Positions 7,493 through 16,620 of a DNA stretch of 16,713 nt are shown here, piece after piece; position 1 is the first letter of the stretch, and each line of letters opens with the position of its first letter. The notes under the pieces were generated by a model. It had not been told where the DNA came from. It was given only the letters and a program-made list of their open reading frames with translations, and searched no databases. The position numbers and the translations under genes were made by a program. Source of the DNA: Planctomycetaceae bacterium (GTDB lineage Bacteria > Planctomycetota > Planctomycetia > Pirellulales > Thermoguttaceae); the NCBI GenBank assembly GCA_031283515.1, contig JAITBS010000102.1:1-16713 (forward strand). Reading direction: 5' to 3'.

Positions 7493-10400
7493 ATGTCAAC
7501 ATCACCTCGTTATGCAGATTACTTTGTAATTGACAAAGACTATTTTCCTTGTGTTGATGAAAATGCTATAAAAAATGCAGCACCAGATTTTTGGACAAAA
7601 TACTATCCACACGATACTTTTATTGATTTGCTAAAAAAGTTTGAGAAAATTCTCGGACGTAGTAACATAAAATCGCTTTGGATTGAAGGGGCTTACGGTA
7701 CGGGAAAATCTTATGCCGCTTACACATTGAAACGAATTCTCGAAGTCAGTTGCGATGAATTGACGGCGTATTTCAAAGAACATCAGGAACAACAAACACA
7801 TTTAACCAATGATCTGCTCAATAAATATCTCGGACATAAAAAGAACGGTAAAATCATTACTGCTTTCCGTTACGCAAGCGGTAGTATTTACAGTACCCAA
7901 GATTTCTTACTTGCCGTTCAACAAAGTATTCAAAAGGCTTTAAAAGACGCCGGAGTTAAAAACCATGGTGAAGGAACACTTAAAGAAGCAATTCTACGTT
8001 GGTTAAGCAATTCTATAAACAAGAATTATTTCAACGATTTACTAAAAACTCCAGATTATAGTACATTATTTAGCGGACAAACAGCAGATGAGATTATTAC
8101 TGAACTCAACAAATTACAGAAAGATACTTCGGAATTAGTTCGTAATATTCTTAAGCTTGCATCTGATAACGGAATTACAGCGATGAAAATTGATACGGAA
8201 ATCGTCAAGCAATGGATTACGAATATTATTCAGGAAAACGAATTGAAAGCAATTGTTTTTATTTGGGACGAGTTTAACGATTTTTTTCGGAACAACCGCA
8301 ATTCGCTGAGTGATTTTCAATCGTTGGTCTCGCTTTGTCAGAGCAAGCCCTTTTACTTTGTTTTGATTACACACGAAACAGGGGCAATATTCAGTGATGG
8401 AGATAAAGACGGTAGAAAGATATTCGACCGTTTTGAACGGTGTGAAATATCATTGCCAACCAACATTGCGTTTGATTTGATTGCAGCAGCGATTAAGAAA
8501 AAACCTGCCAATAAAAAGGATTGGAATAAATATGCTGACGACCTGAATGATCGTGTGAGTGAAGCTCAGGAAATGATCGCTAAAACTGAAGGAATTACAA
8601 ACAACGCCTTACAGAGAATAATACCAATCACACCAACCGCAGCATTGCTGTTAAAACATATTGCCTCTGCATTTGCAAGCAATCAGCGGAGTATATTTGA
8701 CTTCATCAAAAATGTAAACACGGATGATTTACAGGCGTTTCAATGGTTTATTCAAAATAGAGGTCCATTGGATGAACATCAGTTGTTGACAATTGACCAT
8801 CTTTGGAATTTCTTTTACGAAAAGGGCAAGGAAAATTTGTCGTCCGATATTCGAAGTATTTTGAGTGTATATTCCCGTTTTGCCGACAAATTGCTTAAAG
8901 AACAACAACGAGTGTTGAAAACGTTACTGATGATGGAAGCAATTGGCTTGCGTTTAGGGATTCAATTCTCTGGTGGTAAGGAGAGTTTCTTTCACCGTAC
9001 AGAAAAGAATGTTGCCGCCGTATTTGAAGGAACGGAGCTTGATCACAATCGGGCAATTACGATTGCCTCACGTTTAGTTGATGAAGGGATACTTTACAAC
9101 CAGCCGTTTGGTATTGGCAGTAAAACACAATTTTCAGTAGCGTCCATCGGAGGTGATGAAGTAAAAATCAAAGAGAAAGCCGATGAAATAAGGGCGAATT
9201 TAAAAACCGCCGACCTGATTCAACAAGCAAAACTAAATGAAGATTTGTTGCCGTTAACTTCCTCGCAAAAACAACGGTTTCAATGGACGGCAACAACACT
9301 TGACCGATTCTCAACTGATATTAAGCAGGTTCGAAATATCGCTAACGAAACCTACAAAATGCAGATTCTTCTGTGTTTTGCTAAAGATGAAAAAGAACGT
9401 AACGCCTTTCAATCTAAAATTAAAGAAGCAGTACAACAGGACGAAAACAAAAACGTGATTATTCTTGATGCAACTCACGTTGATTTCAATGATAATGTCA
9501 ACGATTATATTAACTTCCTCGCTCAAAGCGACTATTATCGTAGTTCCAATCACCAACTTGCCAATGATTATGACAATCGCGTACATAAAATTTTAAAAGA
9601 CTGGAAAGACCGAATAGTTCAGAGTCAATTCAGAATATATTGTGCTGCTTGGCTAACATTACCTGAACAATTACAAGCCGGAAAACACTGTGCTAATGTT
9701 AATGCTGTTATCGATGAACTAAAAAGTATCGTTAAGAAAAAATACGGATGTTCATTTGACGATGCCGATGTTCCCGAATCTGTATGGCGACAAACTAATT
9801 TCAAATCTGGCGCAAAATGTGGATTAGAACAACTCACAGCACAAGTGTTCAAAGGTTTAGAGGACAAGATTCTTGGAACAGTATGGAAACAAGATAACTA
9901 TTGGGAAAAGTCTCCTACTTCGGCGATTTCTAAAATCAAAATTTCGCTTGATAAACTAATTACAGAACAATTTAAGAAGAAGGGTAATATCTCTGTACGA
10001 GAAATTTTAATTCATTTACAAGAAGAAAAATTCGGCTTTTTCCCGTGTGGGTTATACTCTTTCCTAACGGGTTTTCTCTTGAAAGAATATGGAACAGACC
10101 AATACCGTTTTAGCGACGGTAATACTGGCGGCTCAATGACAGTCGATAAATTAGCTGAAATGTTAGAGTTAGGTATTAAGAATATTTTCAATCCCGACTC
10201 CAAATATCGCGATTATTTTCTTGTATCACAAACAGAAGAGGAACGAGCATTTTTCAAACTACTTAATGAAGTATTCGACATTTCCAGTGACACTTGCCCA
10301 ACACCAGAGTTGGCAGTCAACGTATTAAGTAATAGGTTGAAAAACTTAAAATTTCCATTGTGGACTTTGCATTACATAGATACGTCTGGTTTAGGTGATT

Positions 10401-11683
10401 ATATTGATAAATTTGCAGATTTAGTTTCCACGCAAAACGATACATTAAAGTTAGTGGACAGCATTGGAAAAAAAGTAAAGAATAATCCACAAGATATTAA
10501 GATGTTTAAAAAACTTGTCACGACTAAGAACATTACTTCGGGAATGGAAAATTTCTTGAAACAATTTGAGAATGGTCGTTTATTAGATTTGGCAAAAGAA
10601 ATTGATGCAAAGGATTATTTGTACGATATTGCTAATCAATTCGATGCATCGGAAGCACTTTGGCTCTGGGATAAAAATGCCGGAGAAGAACGAATCCGCG
10701 ATTTAATTGTAGATTATCAATTTATTGCTCATAGTAATCAAATCGTCTCTCGTAGCAATTCACTTCATGGGTGTCGGCAAATGTGGAAAGAGAAAATCAA
10801 TTCCCTGAAACTTTCACAGAAAGCAATTATAAGATTGGCAGAACAGGAATTGAATACTGTCCTTCAACTGCTGGATGATGTTTTTATCAAGGATAATTTC
10901 GACAAAACAACACGTGGGAAATTATTTAGCGAATTAGAAAAGAAGACCGCATTACTACAAGATTTTTTCAATAATCAATCAATATTCTTTAGCAAGGTTT
11001 GTTATAAAGAACTCGCGGGAGTTTCTGAAAACGAAATCACCGAAATAATGAGTACTTTGCCTATAAATTGTTTTCATTTGGAACGTGAGCAATATCACCA
11101 ACTTGTTGATGGAAAAGTAAAAGAATATCTACGAACACAAGCAAAAGCGAAATTACGTCAACTTTGGAAGGCAAAAACAAACACAGCCTCACCGCAACAT
11201 TGGTCGGAACAATATATTACACCAATTCTTTGTATGCTTTCCGATAAGGATTACGAAGACGGCAAACGAGCATTCAATACGATTAACGTTAACAATCCAA
11301 CATCGGACGAAATCGAGTTTGCTATGAAATTTATCAGCAAGCCGACCTTAATGAAGGACTTGGATAATGATGAAAAACGCGACGTTTGTTTCACAAAATA
11401 TATTATCAAGGAATTTTCGCCGATATTGACGGATGTTGAAAAAGTTCGCAAATTGCTTTATGAACAAAATAAATCGGTGTATGAGTGGTTTCCACGCCCT
11501 GTTAATATCGAAAATATTTTGAAGAAAGCAGCCCTTACTGATTACAATAAAAATGGACACAAAAAAGCAATGCAAGTCATCGACGATATGGAACCCGATA
11601 AATTAAAGAAGTATTTGAAAAAACTTATTGTAGATAATATGACGGTTGGTATTGAAATAATCGCAAGTAAAGGAGCAAAATAA
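7493..11683 (+). CDS. brxC: BrxC/PglY-type giant P-loop ATPase of BREX type 4
   Basis: The 1396-aa protein begins with a compact domain leading to Walker A GAYGTGKS at about residues 66-73. Walker B is KAIVFIWDE at about 252-260, followed by FNDFF. Then come a long helical region, probable winged-helix elements (for example around 800-870) and a charged helical C-terminus. A giant ATPase with an N-terminal P-loop directly before pglZ is the BrxC/PglY position in all BREX types, and the neighbours make this the type 4 form. BrxC is essential in other BREX systems and is thought to power assembly or remodelling on DNA. The stop codon abuts the pglZ ATG with no gap. The leader taaaacaATG has no SD sequence. 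Annotation rests on the P-loop, size and position, because sequence across BrxC types diverges widely. Confidence 0.82.
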   Translation: MSTSPRYADYFVIDKDYFPCVDENAIKNAAPDFWTKYYPHDTFIDLLKKFEKILGRSNIKSLWIEGAYGTGKSYAAYTLKRILEVSCDELTAYFKEHQEQQTHLTNDLLNKYLGHKKNGKIITAFRYASGSIYSTQDFLLAVQQSIQKALKDAGVKNHGEGTLKEAILRWLSNSINKNYFNDLLKTPDYSTLFSGQTADEIITELNKLQKDTSELVRNILKLASDNGITAMKIDTEIVKQWITNIIQENELKAIVFIWDEFNDFFRNNRNSLSDFQSLVSLCQSKPFYFVLITHETGAIFSDGDKDGRKIFDRFERCEISLPTNIAFDLIAAAIKKKPANKKDWNKYADDLNDRVSEAQEMIAKTEGITNNALQRIIPITPTAALLLKHIASAFASNQRSIFDFIKNVNTDDLQAFQWFIQNRGPLDEHQLLTIDHLWNFFYEKGKENLSSDIRSILSVYSRFADKLLKEQQRVLKTLLMMEAIGLRLGIQFSGGKESFFHRTEKNVAAVFEGTELDHNRAITIASRLVDEGILYNQPFGIGSKTQFSVASIGGDEVKIKEKADEIRANLKTADLIQQAKLNEDLLPLTSSQKQRFQWTATTLDRFSTDIKQVRNIANETYKMQILLCFAKDEKERNAFQSKIKEAVQQDENKNVIILDATHVDFNDNVNDYINFLAQSDYYRSSNHQLANDYDNRVHKILKDWKDRIVQSQFRIYCAAWLTLPEQLQAGKHCANVNAVIDELKSIVKKKYGCSFDDADVPESVWRQTNFKSGAKCGLEQLTAQVFKGLEDKILGTVWKQDNYWEKSPTSAISKIKISLDKLITEQFKKKGNISVREILIHLQEEKFGFFPCGLYSFLTGFLLKEYGTDQYRFSDGNTGGSMTVDKLAEMLELGIKNIFNPDSKYRDYFLVSQTEEERAFFKLLNEVFDISSDTCPTPELAVNVLSNRLKNLKFPLWTLHYIDTSGLGDYIDKFADLVSTQNDTLKLVDSIGKKVKNNPQDIKMFKKLVTTKNITSGMENFLKQFENGRLLDLAKEIDAKDYLYDIANQFDASEALWLWDKNAGEERIRDLIVDYQFIAHSNQIVSRSNSLHGCRQMWKEKINSLKLSQKAIIRLAEQELNTVLQLLDDVFIKDNFDKTTRGKLFSELEKKTALLQDFFNNQSIFFSKVCYKELAGVSENEITEIMSTLPINCFHLEREQYHQLVDGKVKEYLRTQAKAKLRQLWKAKTNTASPQHWSEQYITPILCMLSDKDYEDGKRAFNTINVNNPTSDEIEFAMKFISKPTLMKDLDNDEKRDVCFTKYIIKEFSPILTDVEKVRKLLYEQNKSVYEWFPRPVNIENILKKAALTDYNKNGHKKAMQVIDDMEPDKLKKYLKKLIVDNMTVGIEIIASKGAK

Positions 11684-13954
11684 ATGAAACAACAAATTGT
11701 TGGGCAAACATTTAACCGTATTAAAACATATTTGAACAATAATGATGTTCATTTACCGTTTTTCATCACTTGCGATGAATCTGCGGAATACAAATCACTG
11801 AAAGAAGAATTACAACTTGTCCATAATATTAAAATGGTACGAATAAGTGATTTTTGCTTCGATAAAGACACGCGCCCTTTACTTGACAAGTTTTATGAGG
11901 AAATTGAACAATCACAACAACCGCTGGTTGTATTGGGACTTGGAGAATACTTGCCGTTTTTAGGCGAATTGGAAATAAAACGAAACTTCGGTATAATTAA
12001 GGACTTATCTCTTAATTCTAAAGCGGTGTTTTTATGCCGTAATCTCCGACGATTTTTTGAAAGTCAACAAAGAAACGATCCGCGTTTTGATGAACGGCGG
12101 GTTGCTTTTATGTCATGTTCTCAATCTTCTCAGCTGATTTTCATTTTTTATCCGAAAAATTATCCCGAAACAACAATACCGGAAGGTTTCAAAAATTTTT
12201 TACGAAACTATGAAGATAATAATATTACGCTAAAAATTAAAACCGCATTACGTTTTCCTCTATCACTTTTGCATGTCAAACAAGTCTCGGATTCTTATTC
12301 GGCTCTCAAGTTATTGGATACATCTTTTGACATTTCTTTCGATTATGGAACCGAAGAGCAATGGAATAAACTTTTACAGCAACTCAAAGATAACGATTGT
12401 AATATGTTTTCGCAATTTCTACAAAAAAAACAAATTGATACTGGAAGTTTAGAACAATTCAAGAAACAGTGTCATTCTTTTTTGTCGTTTGAATGGTGGT
12501 TGTATTTTATTGCTCTGAAATATGAATCACAGAAAATTCAAAATCCATATCTAAAAATCGTTTCGGAAAATACTGCTTCGGCGGATAATTTGCAGGATAA
12601 AATAATGAATGATATTTTGAATTACTCACACAAAGAAAATTATTTTCGTTCGTTATATGATTCAAGAAAAGAATTATTGCAAAACAACAAATTTTATTCT
12701 GAAACCAAAATTGTCGAATTTATTCAGAAGTCGGGATATAAGGGTAATGAACGAATTTATTATCTTACAGACAACACCAAAGCGGAACAACAGGCGATTA
12801 TTGAGTATATCGCTCAAAATCAACGAATTGAATTAAATGTTCTGGAGATAGTGTTTCCTAATTTGGCGGCTTATTTACAGAATTACAAATTCTCTGATGA
12901 AAAACTGACCGTCTATTTTCAAGAGTATAAAGAACAAAAATTACACGGTGTTGTCAAACCGGAATTCCTTCAAAAAGTTGCGGAATACGCGGGGTCCCGT
13001 CCTTACAACACTCTTACGCCTCGTAATGAATTGATTAGTAAAATGGAGCGAGAGACAACATGTCTCTATTTCGTTGATGCTCTTGGTGTAGAGTTTTTAA
13101 GTTTAATTCAAATATGGTGTAATCAACGCGAACTTAATGTACAAATTGAGATCGGACGGGCAGATTTACCTACTATCACTTCATTCAATAAATCATTTTT
13201 TGATAGTTGGAAATTTAAAAAACAGGATTGTAAAAAGCTTGATACTATAAAACATACAGGTATCGGTAAAAAAACAAAATATGCGTTACATTTATCAGAT
13301 GAAATAGATGTTATTCTGGAAATTCTTGAAGATATTGAGACTATTTTACGTAGCAAAAAAGAATCAATTGAAAAAGTGGTTATTACTTCAGATCATGGAG
13401 CAAGTTTTCTTGTTGTTGCTAACGGGCAAGAATTAAAATATGAAGTTGCTTCTAAAGGAGAGCACAATGGACGTTGCTGTCAATATCGCGAATTACCAAA
13501 CGATAAAATAATTCCCAACGCAACAGTTGAAAACGGATATTTAGTTTTAGCCGATTACAATCGTTTTAGCGGCAGTCGTGCTGCGATGGTTGAAGCTCAT
13601 GGAGGAGCAACACTTGAAGAAGTTGTTGTTCCGGTTATCACGATTTCATTAGGTAAGAAAGCTAAAATTGAAGTAACAATCGTTGGTTCAAAAGAGATTC
13701 TTTATAGTCCGAAAAATCCCGCAGAATTAACATTACATTTTACTGCTTTACTAAAAGATGTCTTCCTGGAAATAAATGGCAAGAACTTTGACGGAAAACC
13801 GCTAGACACAGATGGTTGCACGCGGCGTTTTGTTCTCAATGGACTTCGTGCAGGAAAATATACAGCAAACGTCTTTGTATTAAATAACAAAATCACAAGC
13901 ATTGATTTTATTATTCAAAGTCAAGTTGCAAAAGAAAATGATTTAGGTTTATAA
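11684..13954 (+). CDS. pglZ: PglZ, alkaline-phosphatase-fold protein of BREX type 4
   Basis: The 756-aa product carries the PglZ domain in its second half. YFVDALG at about 462-468 supplies a metal-binding Asp. LPTITSFN at about 495-502 has the likely nucleophile Thr/Ser region. VITSDHGAS at about 566-574 provides Asp-His, and EAHGGATLEEVVVPV at about 637-651 a further His. These are the ordered metal ligands of the alkaline-phosphatase superfamily. The N-terminal half (about 1-440) is unassigned and a small beta-rich tail (about 660-756) follows. PglZ is the hallmark gene of BREX and is thought to act as a phosphatase or nuclease on an as yet unclear substrate. The start is well supported: AAAGGAG lies about 9 bp before the ATG, which touches the upstream stop. 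The stop also touches the brxL ATG. Confidence 0.9.
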   Translation: MKQQIVGQTFNRIKTYLNNNDVHLPFFITCDESAEYKSLKEELQLVHNIKMVRISDFCFDKDTRPLLDKFYEEIEQSQQPLVVLGLGEYLPFLGELEIKRNFGIIKDLSLNSKAVFLCRNLRRFFESQQRNDPRFDERRVAFMSCSQSSQLIFIFYPKNYPETTIPEGFKNFLRNYEDNNITLKIKTALRFPLSLLHVKQVSDSYSALKLLDTSFDISFDYGTEEQWNKLLQQLKDNDCNMFSQFLQKKQIDTGSLEQFKKQCHSFLSFEWWLYFIALKYESQKIQNPYLKIVSENTASADNLQDKIMNDILNYSHKENYFRSLYDSRKELLQNNKFYSETKIVEFIQKSGYKGNERIYYLTDNTKAEQQAIIEYIAQNQRIELNVLEIVFPNLAAYLQNYKFSDEKLTVYFQEYKEQKLHGVVKPEFLQKVAEYAGSRPYNTLTPRNELISKMERETTCLYFVDALGVEFLSLIQIWCNQRELNVQIEIGRADLPTITSFNKSFFDSWKFKKQDCKKLDTIKHTGIGKKTKYALHLSDEIDVILEILEDIETILRSKKESIEKVVITSDHGASFLVVANGQELKYEVASKGEHNGRCCQYRELPNDKIIPNATVENGYLVLADYNRFSGSRAAMVEAHGGATLEEVVVPVITISLGKKAKIEVTIVGSKEILYSPKNPAELTLHFTALLKDVFLEINGKNFDGKPLDTDGCTRRFVLNGLRAGKYTANVFVLNNKITSIDFIIQSQVAKENDLGL

Positions 13955-15415
13955 ATGGATTATAAAATGGATACAGTACAGCAACTTCGTGAATACTTTG
14001 GCGAGATGACTGTCTATAAAGATTTGCAAAAAACAAATTTTTCAGCATTGACATTGCCTTCGTTTATGCGCGATTGGCTATTAAAACGATTTGAAGATGA
14101 AGATGGTAAATTCAACAGTGAAGAACTGTCCAATTTCATTAAAAAGAATTTGCCGAATAAAGATGATTGGAAATCTATTAAAGACCGTATTGTCAATGAC
14201 AGAGAACGTGTCAAATTTCTTGCAAAAGTATGTTGTGACGTCAGTATTGCTACACAGGAAATTACATTTGCATTGCCTGATTATGGAGTTTCAGCTCGTG
14301 ATACCATTATTGATCGTTATGTTTGGGACGAATGTAAACAGGATTTACTTGGTAGTCAAGACACATGGGGAGTAGTAGAGCTTGGTTATGTTCCACCAGA
14401 AACACAAGCATCTCGTGGTAAAATCGATCTGCTTGGATTCAAACCATTTCGTCCTTACACGATTGATATTGACTATTACAAAAAATCCCGAAAAGAATTT
14501 AAAACTTCGGAATGGATTGACATTTTACTTGGGGCAATAGATTATAACCCAGCCGGTTATCAAGATGAAAAACACAAATTAACTATGTTGAGTCGTCTTT
14601 TACCATTTCTTGAAAAACGTCTTAACCTGATTGAGCTTGCTCCGAAGGGAACTGGTAAATCATATCTTTACGGACGTGTTAGCCGTTTTGGCTGGTTGAG
14701 TAGTGGAGGTGTAATGTCTCGTGCTAAAATGTTTTATGATATGCAAAAGAAAAGCGAAGGATTAATTGCGAATAATGATTTTGTTGTTCTTGATGAAGTA
14801 CAGACGTTACGGTTTCCTGAAATAGACGAAATGCGCGGGGCATTAAAAGGATATATGGAAAATGGAACTTTTACAGTTGGTAATTATAGCGGAAAATCTG
14901 ACGCTGGCGTGATTTTAAGCGGAAATATCAACGAAAAAATTATGAATGAATTCGATAATATGTTTGTTGAATTGCCAGAGATATTTCATGAATCCGCATT
15001 AATGGAAAGGTTTCATGGATTTATTAAGGGGTGGGATATTCCACGTTTAACCAATGAAATGAAAATATGTGGATGGGCATTGAATTCGGAATATTTTACA
15101 ACTATTCTTCACGAATTACGTAGTGAAGTTGGTTATCGAAGTATTATCGATAATGTTATCTTGGTACCGCCACACTCTGATGAACGCGATACAGAGGCAA
15201 TTAAACGTATTGCAACAGCATATTTAAAACTATTGTTTCCGCATATTCAATCACTAAACGATATCGGTAAAGATGGTTTGTTGACCGTAATGGATTTTGA
15301 TAGATATTGTCTTCGCCCTGCAAAAAAGATGCGGAAAATAATTAAAACGCAACTTGGTATGTTAGATACGGAATATAAAGGTAAGGACATTCCAAACATT
15401 CAAGTAAAACAATAA
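13955..15415 (+). CDS. brxL: BrxL, AAA+ protein of BREX type 4 (short form)
   Basis: The 486-aa product matches the BrxL family. An N-terminal region of about 200 residues (LREYFGEMTVYKDLQK..., then RDTIIDRYVWDE) is followed by the AAA+ core. Walker A is APKGTGKS at about 229-236, Walker B FVVLDEVQ at about 276-283, sensor-1 region GVILSGNIN at about 318-326, and the Arg-finger region ALMERFHGFIKGW at about 348-360. The protein ends soon after the ATPase. The Lon-protease-like C-terminal domain of the longer type 1 BrxL proteins is absent, and the length fits the shorter (about 470 aa) branch of the family. BrxL forms ring ATPases on DNA in other systems. The ATG immediately follows the pglZ stop; a second in-frame ATG at 13967 is an alternative start. 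Confidence 0.9.
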   Translation: MDYKMDTVQQLREYFGEMTVYKDLQKTNFSALTLPSFMRDWLLKRFEDEDGKFNSEELSNFIKKNLPNKDDWKSIKDRIVNDRERVKFLAKVCCDVSIATQEITFALPDYGVSARDTIIDRYVWDECKQDLLGSQDTWGVVELGYVPPETQASRGKIDLLGFKPFRPYTIDIDYYKKSRKEFKTSEWIDILLGAIDYNPAGYQDEKHKLTMLSRLLPFLEKRLNLIELAPKGTGKSYLYGRVSRFGWLSSGGVMSRAKMFYDMQKKSEGLIANNDFVVLDEVQTLRFPEIDEMRGALKGYMENGTFTVGNYSGKSDAGVILSGNINEKIMNEFDNMFVELPEIFHESALMERFHGFIKGWDIPRLTNEMKICGWALNSEYFTTILHELRSEVGYRSIIDNVILVPPHSDERDTEAIKRIATAYLKLLFPHIQSLNDIGKDGLLTVMDFDRYCLRPAKKMRKIIKTQLGMLDTEYKGKDIPNIQVKQ

Positions 15416-15425
15416 AAATAAAACA

Positions 15426-15638
15426 ATGAAGAAACGAGAGAATCGAATTGATTGCATTGTTTGCGGCAAAAAAGAATTATCAAAAAACGAAATTGGGTTA
15501 AACAAAAAACTACTCGGAAGAGAAGTTTATGTATTTTATTGTCTTGATTGCTTAGCTGCTGAACTGAATTTAACTGTGGAAAAACTTCTAAGTGCAATAG
15601 AGAATTTCAAAGAACAAGGATGTATATTGTTTGAATAA
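15426..15638 (+). CDS. Small zinc-ribbon protein ending the BREX operon
   Basis: The 70-aa product has two CxxC knuckles: C10-x2-C13 (CIVC) and C39-x2-C42 (CLDC). A helical tail with FKEQGCILFE at the end follows. This is a zinc-ribbon layout. Similar tiny proteins ending '...F..QGC.LF' occur in many low-GC bacteria as hypothetical proteins, as far as I recall, with no assigned function. The gene begins 10 bp after brxL, in the same orientation, so it is probably co-transcribed with it. The leader taaaacaATG matches that of brxC and has no SD sequence. A role as accessory or regulatory subunit of the BREX system is possible but unproven. It may also be a neutral passenger. I see no strong terminator after it. 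Confidence 0.75.
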   Translation: MKKRENRIDCIVCGKKELSKNEIGLNKKLLGREVYVFYCLDCLAAELNLTVEKLLSAIENFKEQGCILFE

Positions 15639-15699
15639 ATCAAACGATGTGCAATGGTAGAGATATTGTTGTTTTCTTGCACGAGGTTAACATCAATAG

Positions 15700-15943
15700 T
15701 GATTCCTATAAGCTTTTTGATTTTATGAGAATATCCATCAGTTCTTGTTATCTTCAACATGGATGAACTTCGCAAGACTGTGCGGTATTCTGTAGAACGA
15801 ACCAACGCTACAAGTTGTAACATCACCCAAACAACAACCCCCTCGCCTCGCGCATACAATTCACGAGCAACTGTTTCATCGAAGCCATCACGTAACATAT
15901 TCAGATTTGATAAAGAGGAAAACACTGTCGTGGAATTATACAA
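15700..15943 (-). pseudogene. IS66-family transposase, N-terminal remnant
   Basis: The minus-strand reading contains ETVARELYARGEGVVVWVML followed by QLVALV. This resembles the N-terminus of IS66 transposases, where '..A..IY..GEEAVV..LL.L' precedes a Ser/Pro-rich 'NSSKPPSSDG' stretch. Here that stretch is degraded to RSSSMLKITRTDGYSHKIKK. After about 15700 the resemblance ends, so the rest of the transposase is missing. The frame stays open as far as 15536, but there it overlaps the zinc-ribbon gene on the other strand and is not credible. An IS66-like terminus lies about 36 bp upstream of the remnant (15979-15994), supporting the call. The fragment appears dead. The boundary at about 15640-15700 marks where mobile-element debris abuts the BREX operon. 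Confidence 0.5.
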
Positions 15944-15978
15944 ATTCTAAAAAATCAAGAAAAGACCAATTTAAAAAT

Positions 15979-15994
15979 TCCACTGATATATTAC
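15979..15994 (-). repeat. IS66-type terminal inverted repeat (left end of N-terminal remnant)
   Basis: Read on the minus strand from 15994, the sequence is GTAATATATCAGTGGA. It begins with the GTAA typical of IS66-family ends and shares GTAA-4 nt-TCAGTGGA with the terminus at 16042. It points into the N-terminal transposase remnant. Confidence 0.5.
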
Positions 15995-16041
15995 CAATTT
16001 TCTTTTGATAGTATTGAAAATTACGACTTTGGTTGATTTTT

Positions 16042-16057
16042 GTAACTGTTCAGTGGA
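16042..16057 (+). repeat. IS66-type terminal inverted repeat (right end of C-terminal remnant)
   Basis: Read on the plus strand, the sequence is GTAACTGTTCAGTGGA, sharing 12 of 16 positions with the other terminus. It lies just beyond the stop codon (16060-16062) of the C-terminal transposase remnant, where an IS66 right end is expected. The 47 bp between the two termini (15995-16041) is AT-rich and shows no gene. Confidence 0.55.
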
Positions 16058-16059
16058 TG

Positions 16060-16620
16060 TCATGTTTTTATTTTTTCGTGAAAGAGAGTTGCGATGGTCT
16101 TGATGAGTGATTTTCCTTGTTTTATAGCGGTTTCAACGACTGAACTGAGTTTGGCGAAGGTTTCGGCACTCTTTTTTGAACGAAAACCTCCGGATATTTT
16201 CATTTTGACTCCGGTATTCCTAATATCTCGTTCCGCTTGATTGTTGTCAAAAGGGATGCCAAAGTTTTCTATAAATCGGATGATTTCCGATTGATATGTG
16301 ACGAATTGTTCCAAGAGGTTTCACGCCTTGGTCTGTTTTCGTGTTTCCACTCTGGGATATTCCCACTGTCCCAATTCAAGAATCGCGTTGGTATTGTTCA
16401 GAAAAGTTCGAGCGTCCCTCACGGCAAAATCCACAATTTGTTGTAGTCAACTTCGGATTCCATCGCACAAAACAAGCCTTTCATCTGAGATGCCCGCTTC
16501 AATTGCTCATTTTCAATAGCTCCGATCAATTCGCGAAACAAATGAGTTTCATACAAGGCATGGAGACAATTCTCATATTGAAAATATTATTTCAGACAAT
16601 ATGTCGCGACCTTATCACGC
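16060..16620 (-). pseudogene. IS66-family transposase, C-terminal half, multiply broken
   Basis: The last open stretch (16060-16320) reads NLLEQF...IRFIENFGIPFDNNQAERDI then KMKISGGFRSKKSAETFAK. This is the conserved C-terminal end of IS66 transposases ('PFDNNQAERDIR...KISGGFRS'). Upstream on the minus strand the match continues through damage. A TGA at 16321-16323 interrupts KQTKA*NLLEQF, where the family has an Arg or Lys. Near 16383-16387 an extra base shifts the frame between EQYQR and ILELGQWEYP. A further stop precedes this. The segment CLHALYETHLFRELIGAIEN then QLKRASQMKGLF matches the family's 'ALCNAHHLREL' region, with a TAA at 16587-16589. The gene is clearly inactive. The catalytic core upstream is not recognisable past about 16620. 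Confidence 0.85.

Noticed and set aside
15650..15683. GTGCAA / TTGCAC inverted pair after the zinc-ribbon gene as a terminator
   Set aside because: Six-bp stem with a 22-nt loop and no following T-run.
15536..15943. Minus-strand 135-aa ORF taken as a whole gene
   Set aside because: Only the first 80 or so residues resemble anything (the IS66 N-terminus). The remainder runs antisense through the better-supported zinc-ribbon gene.
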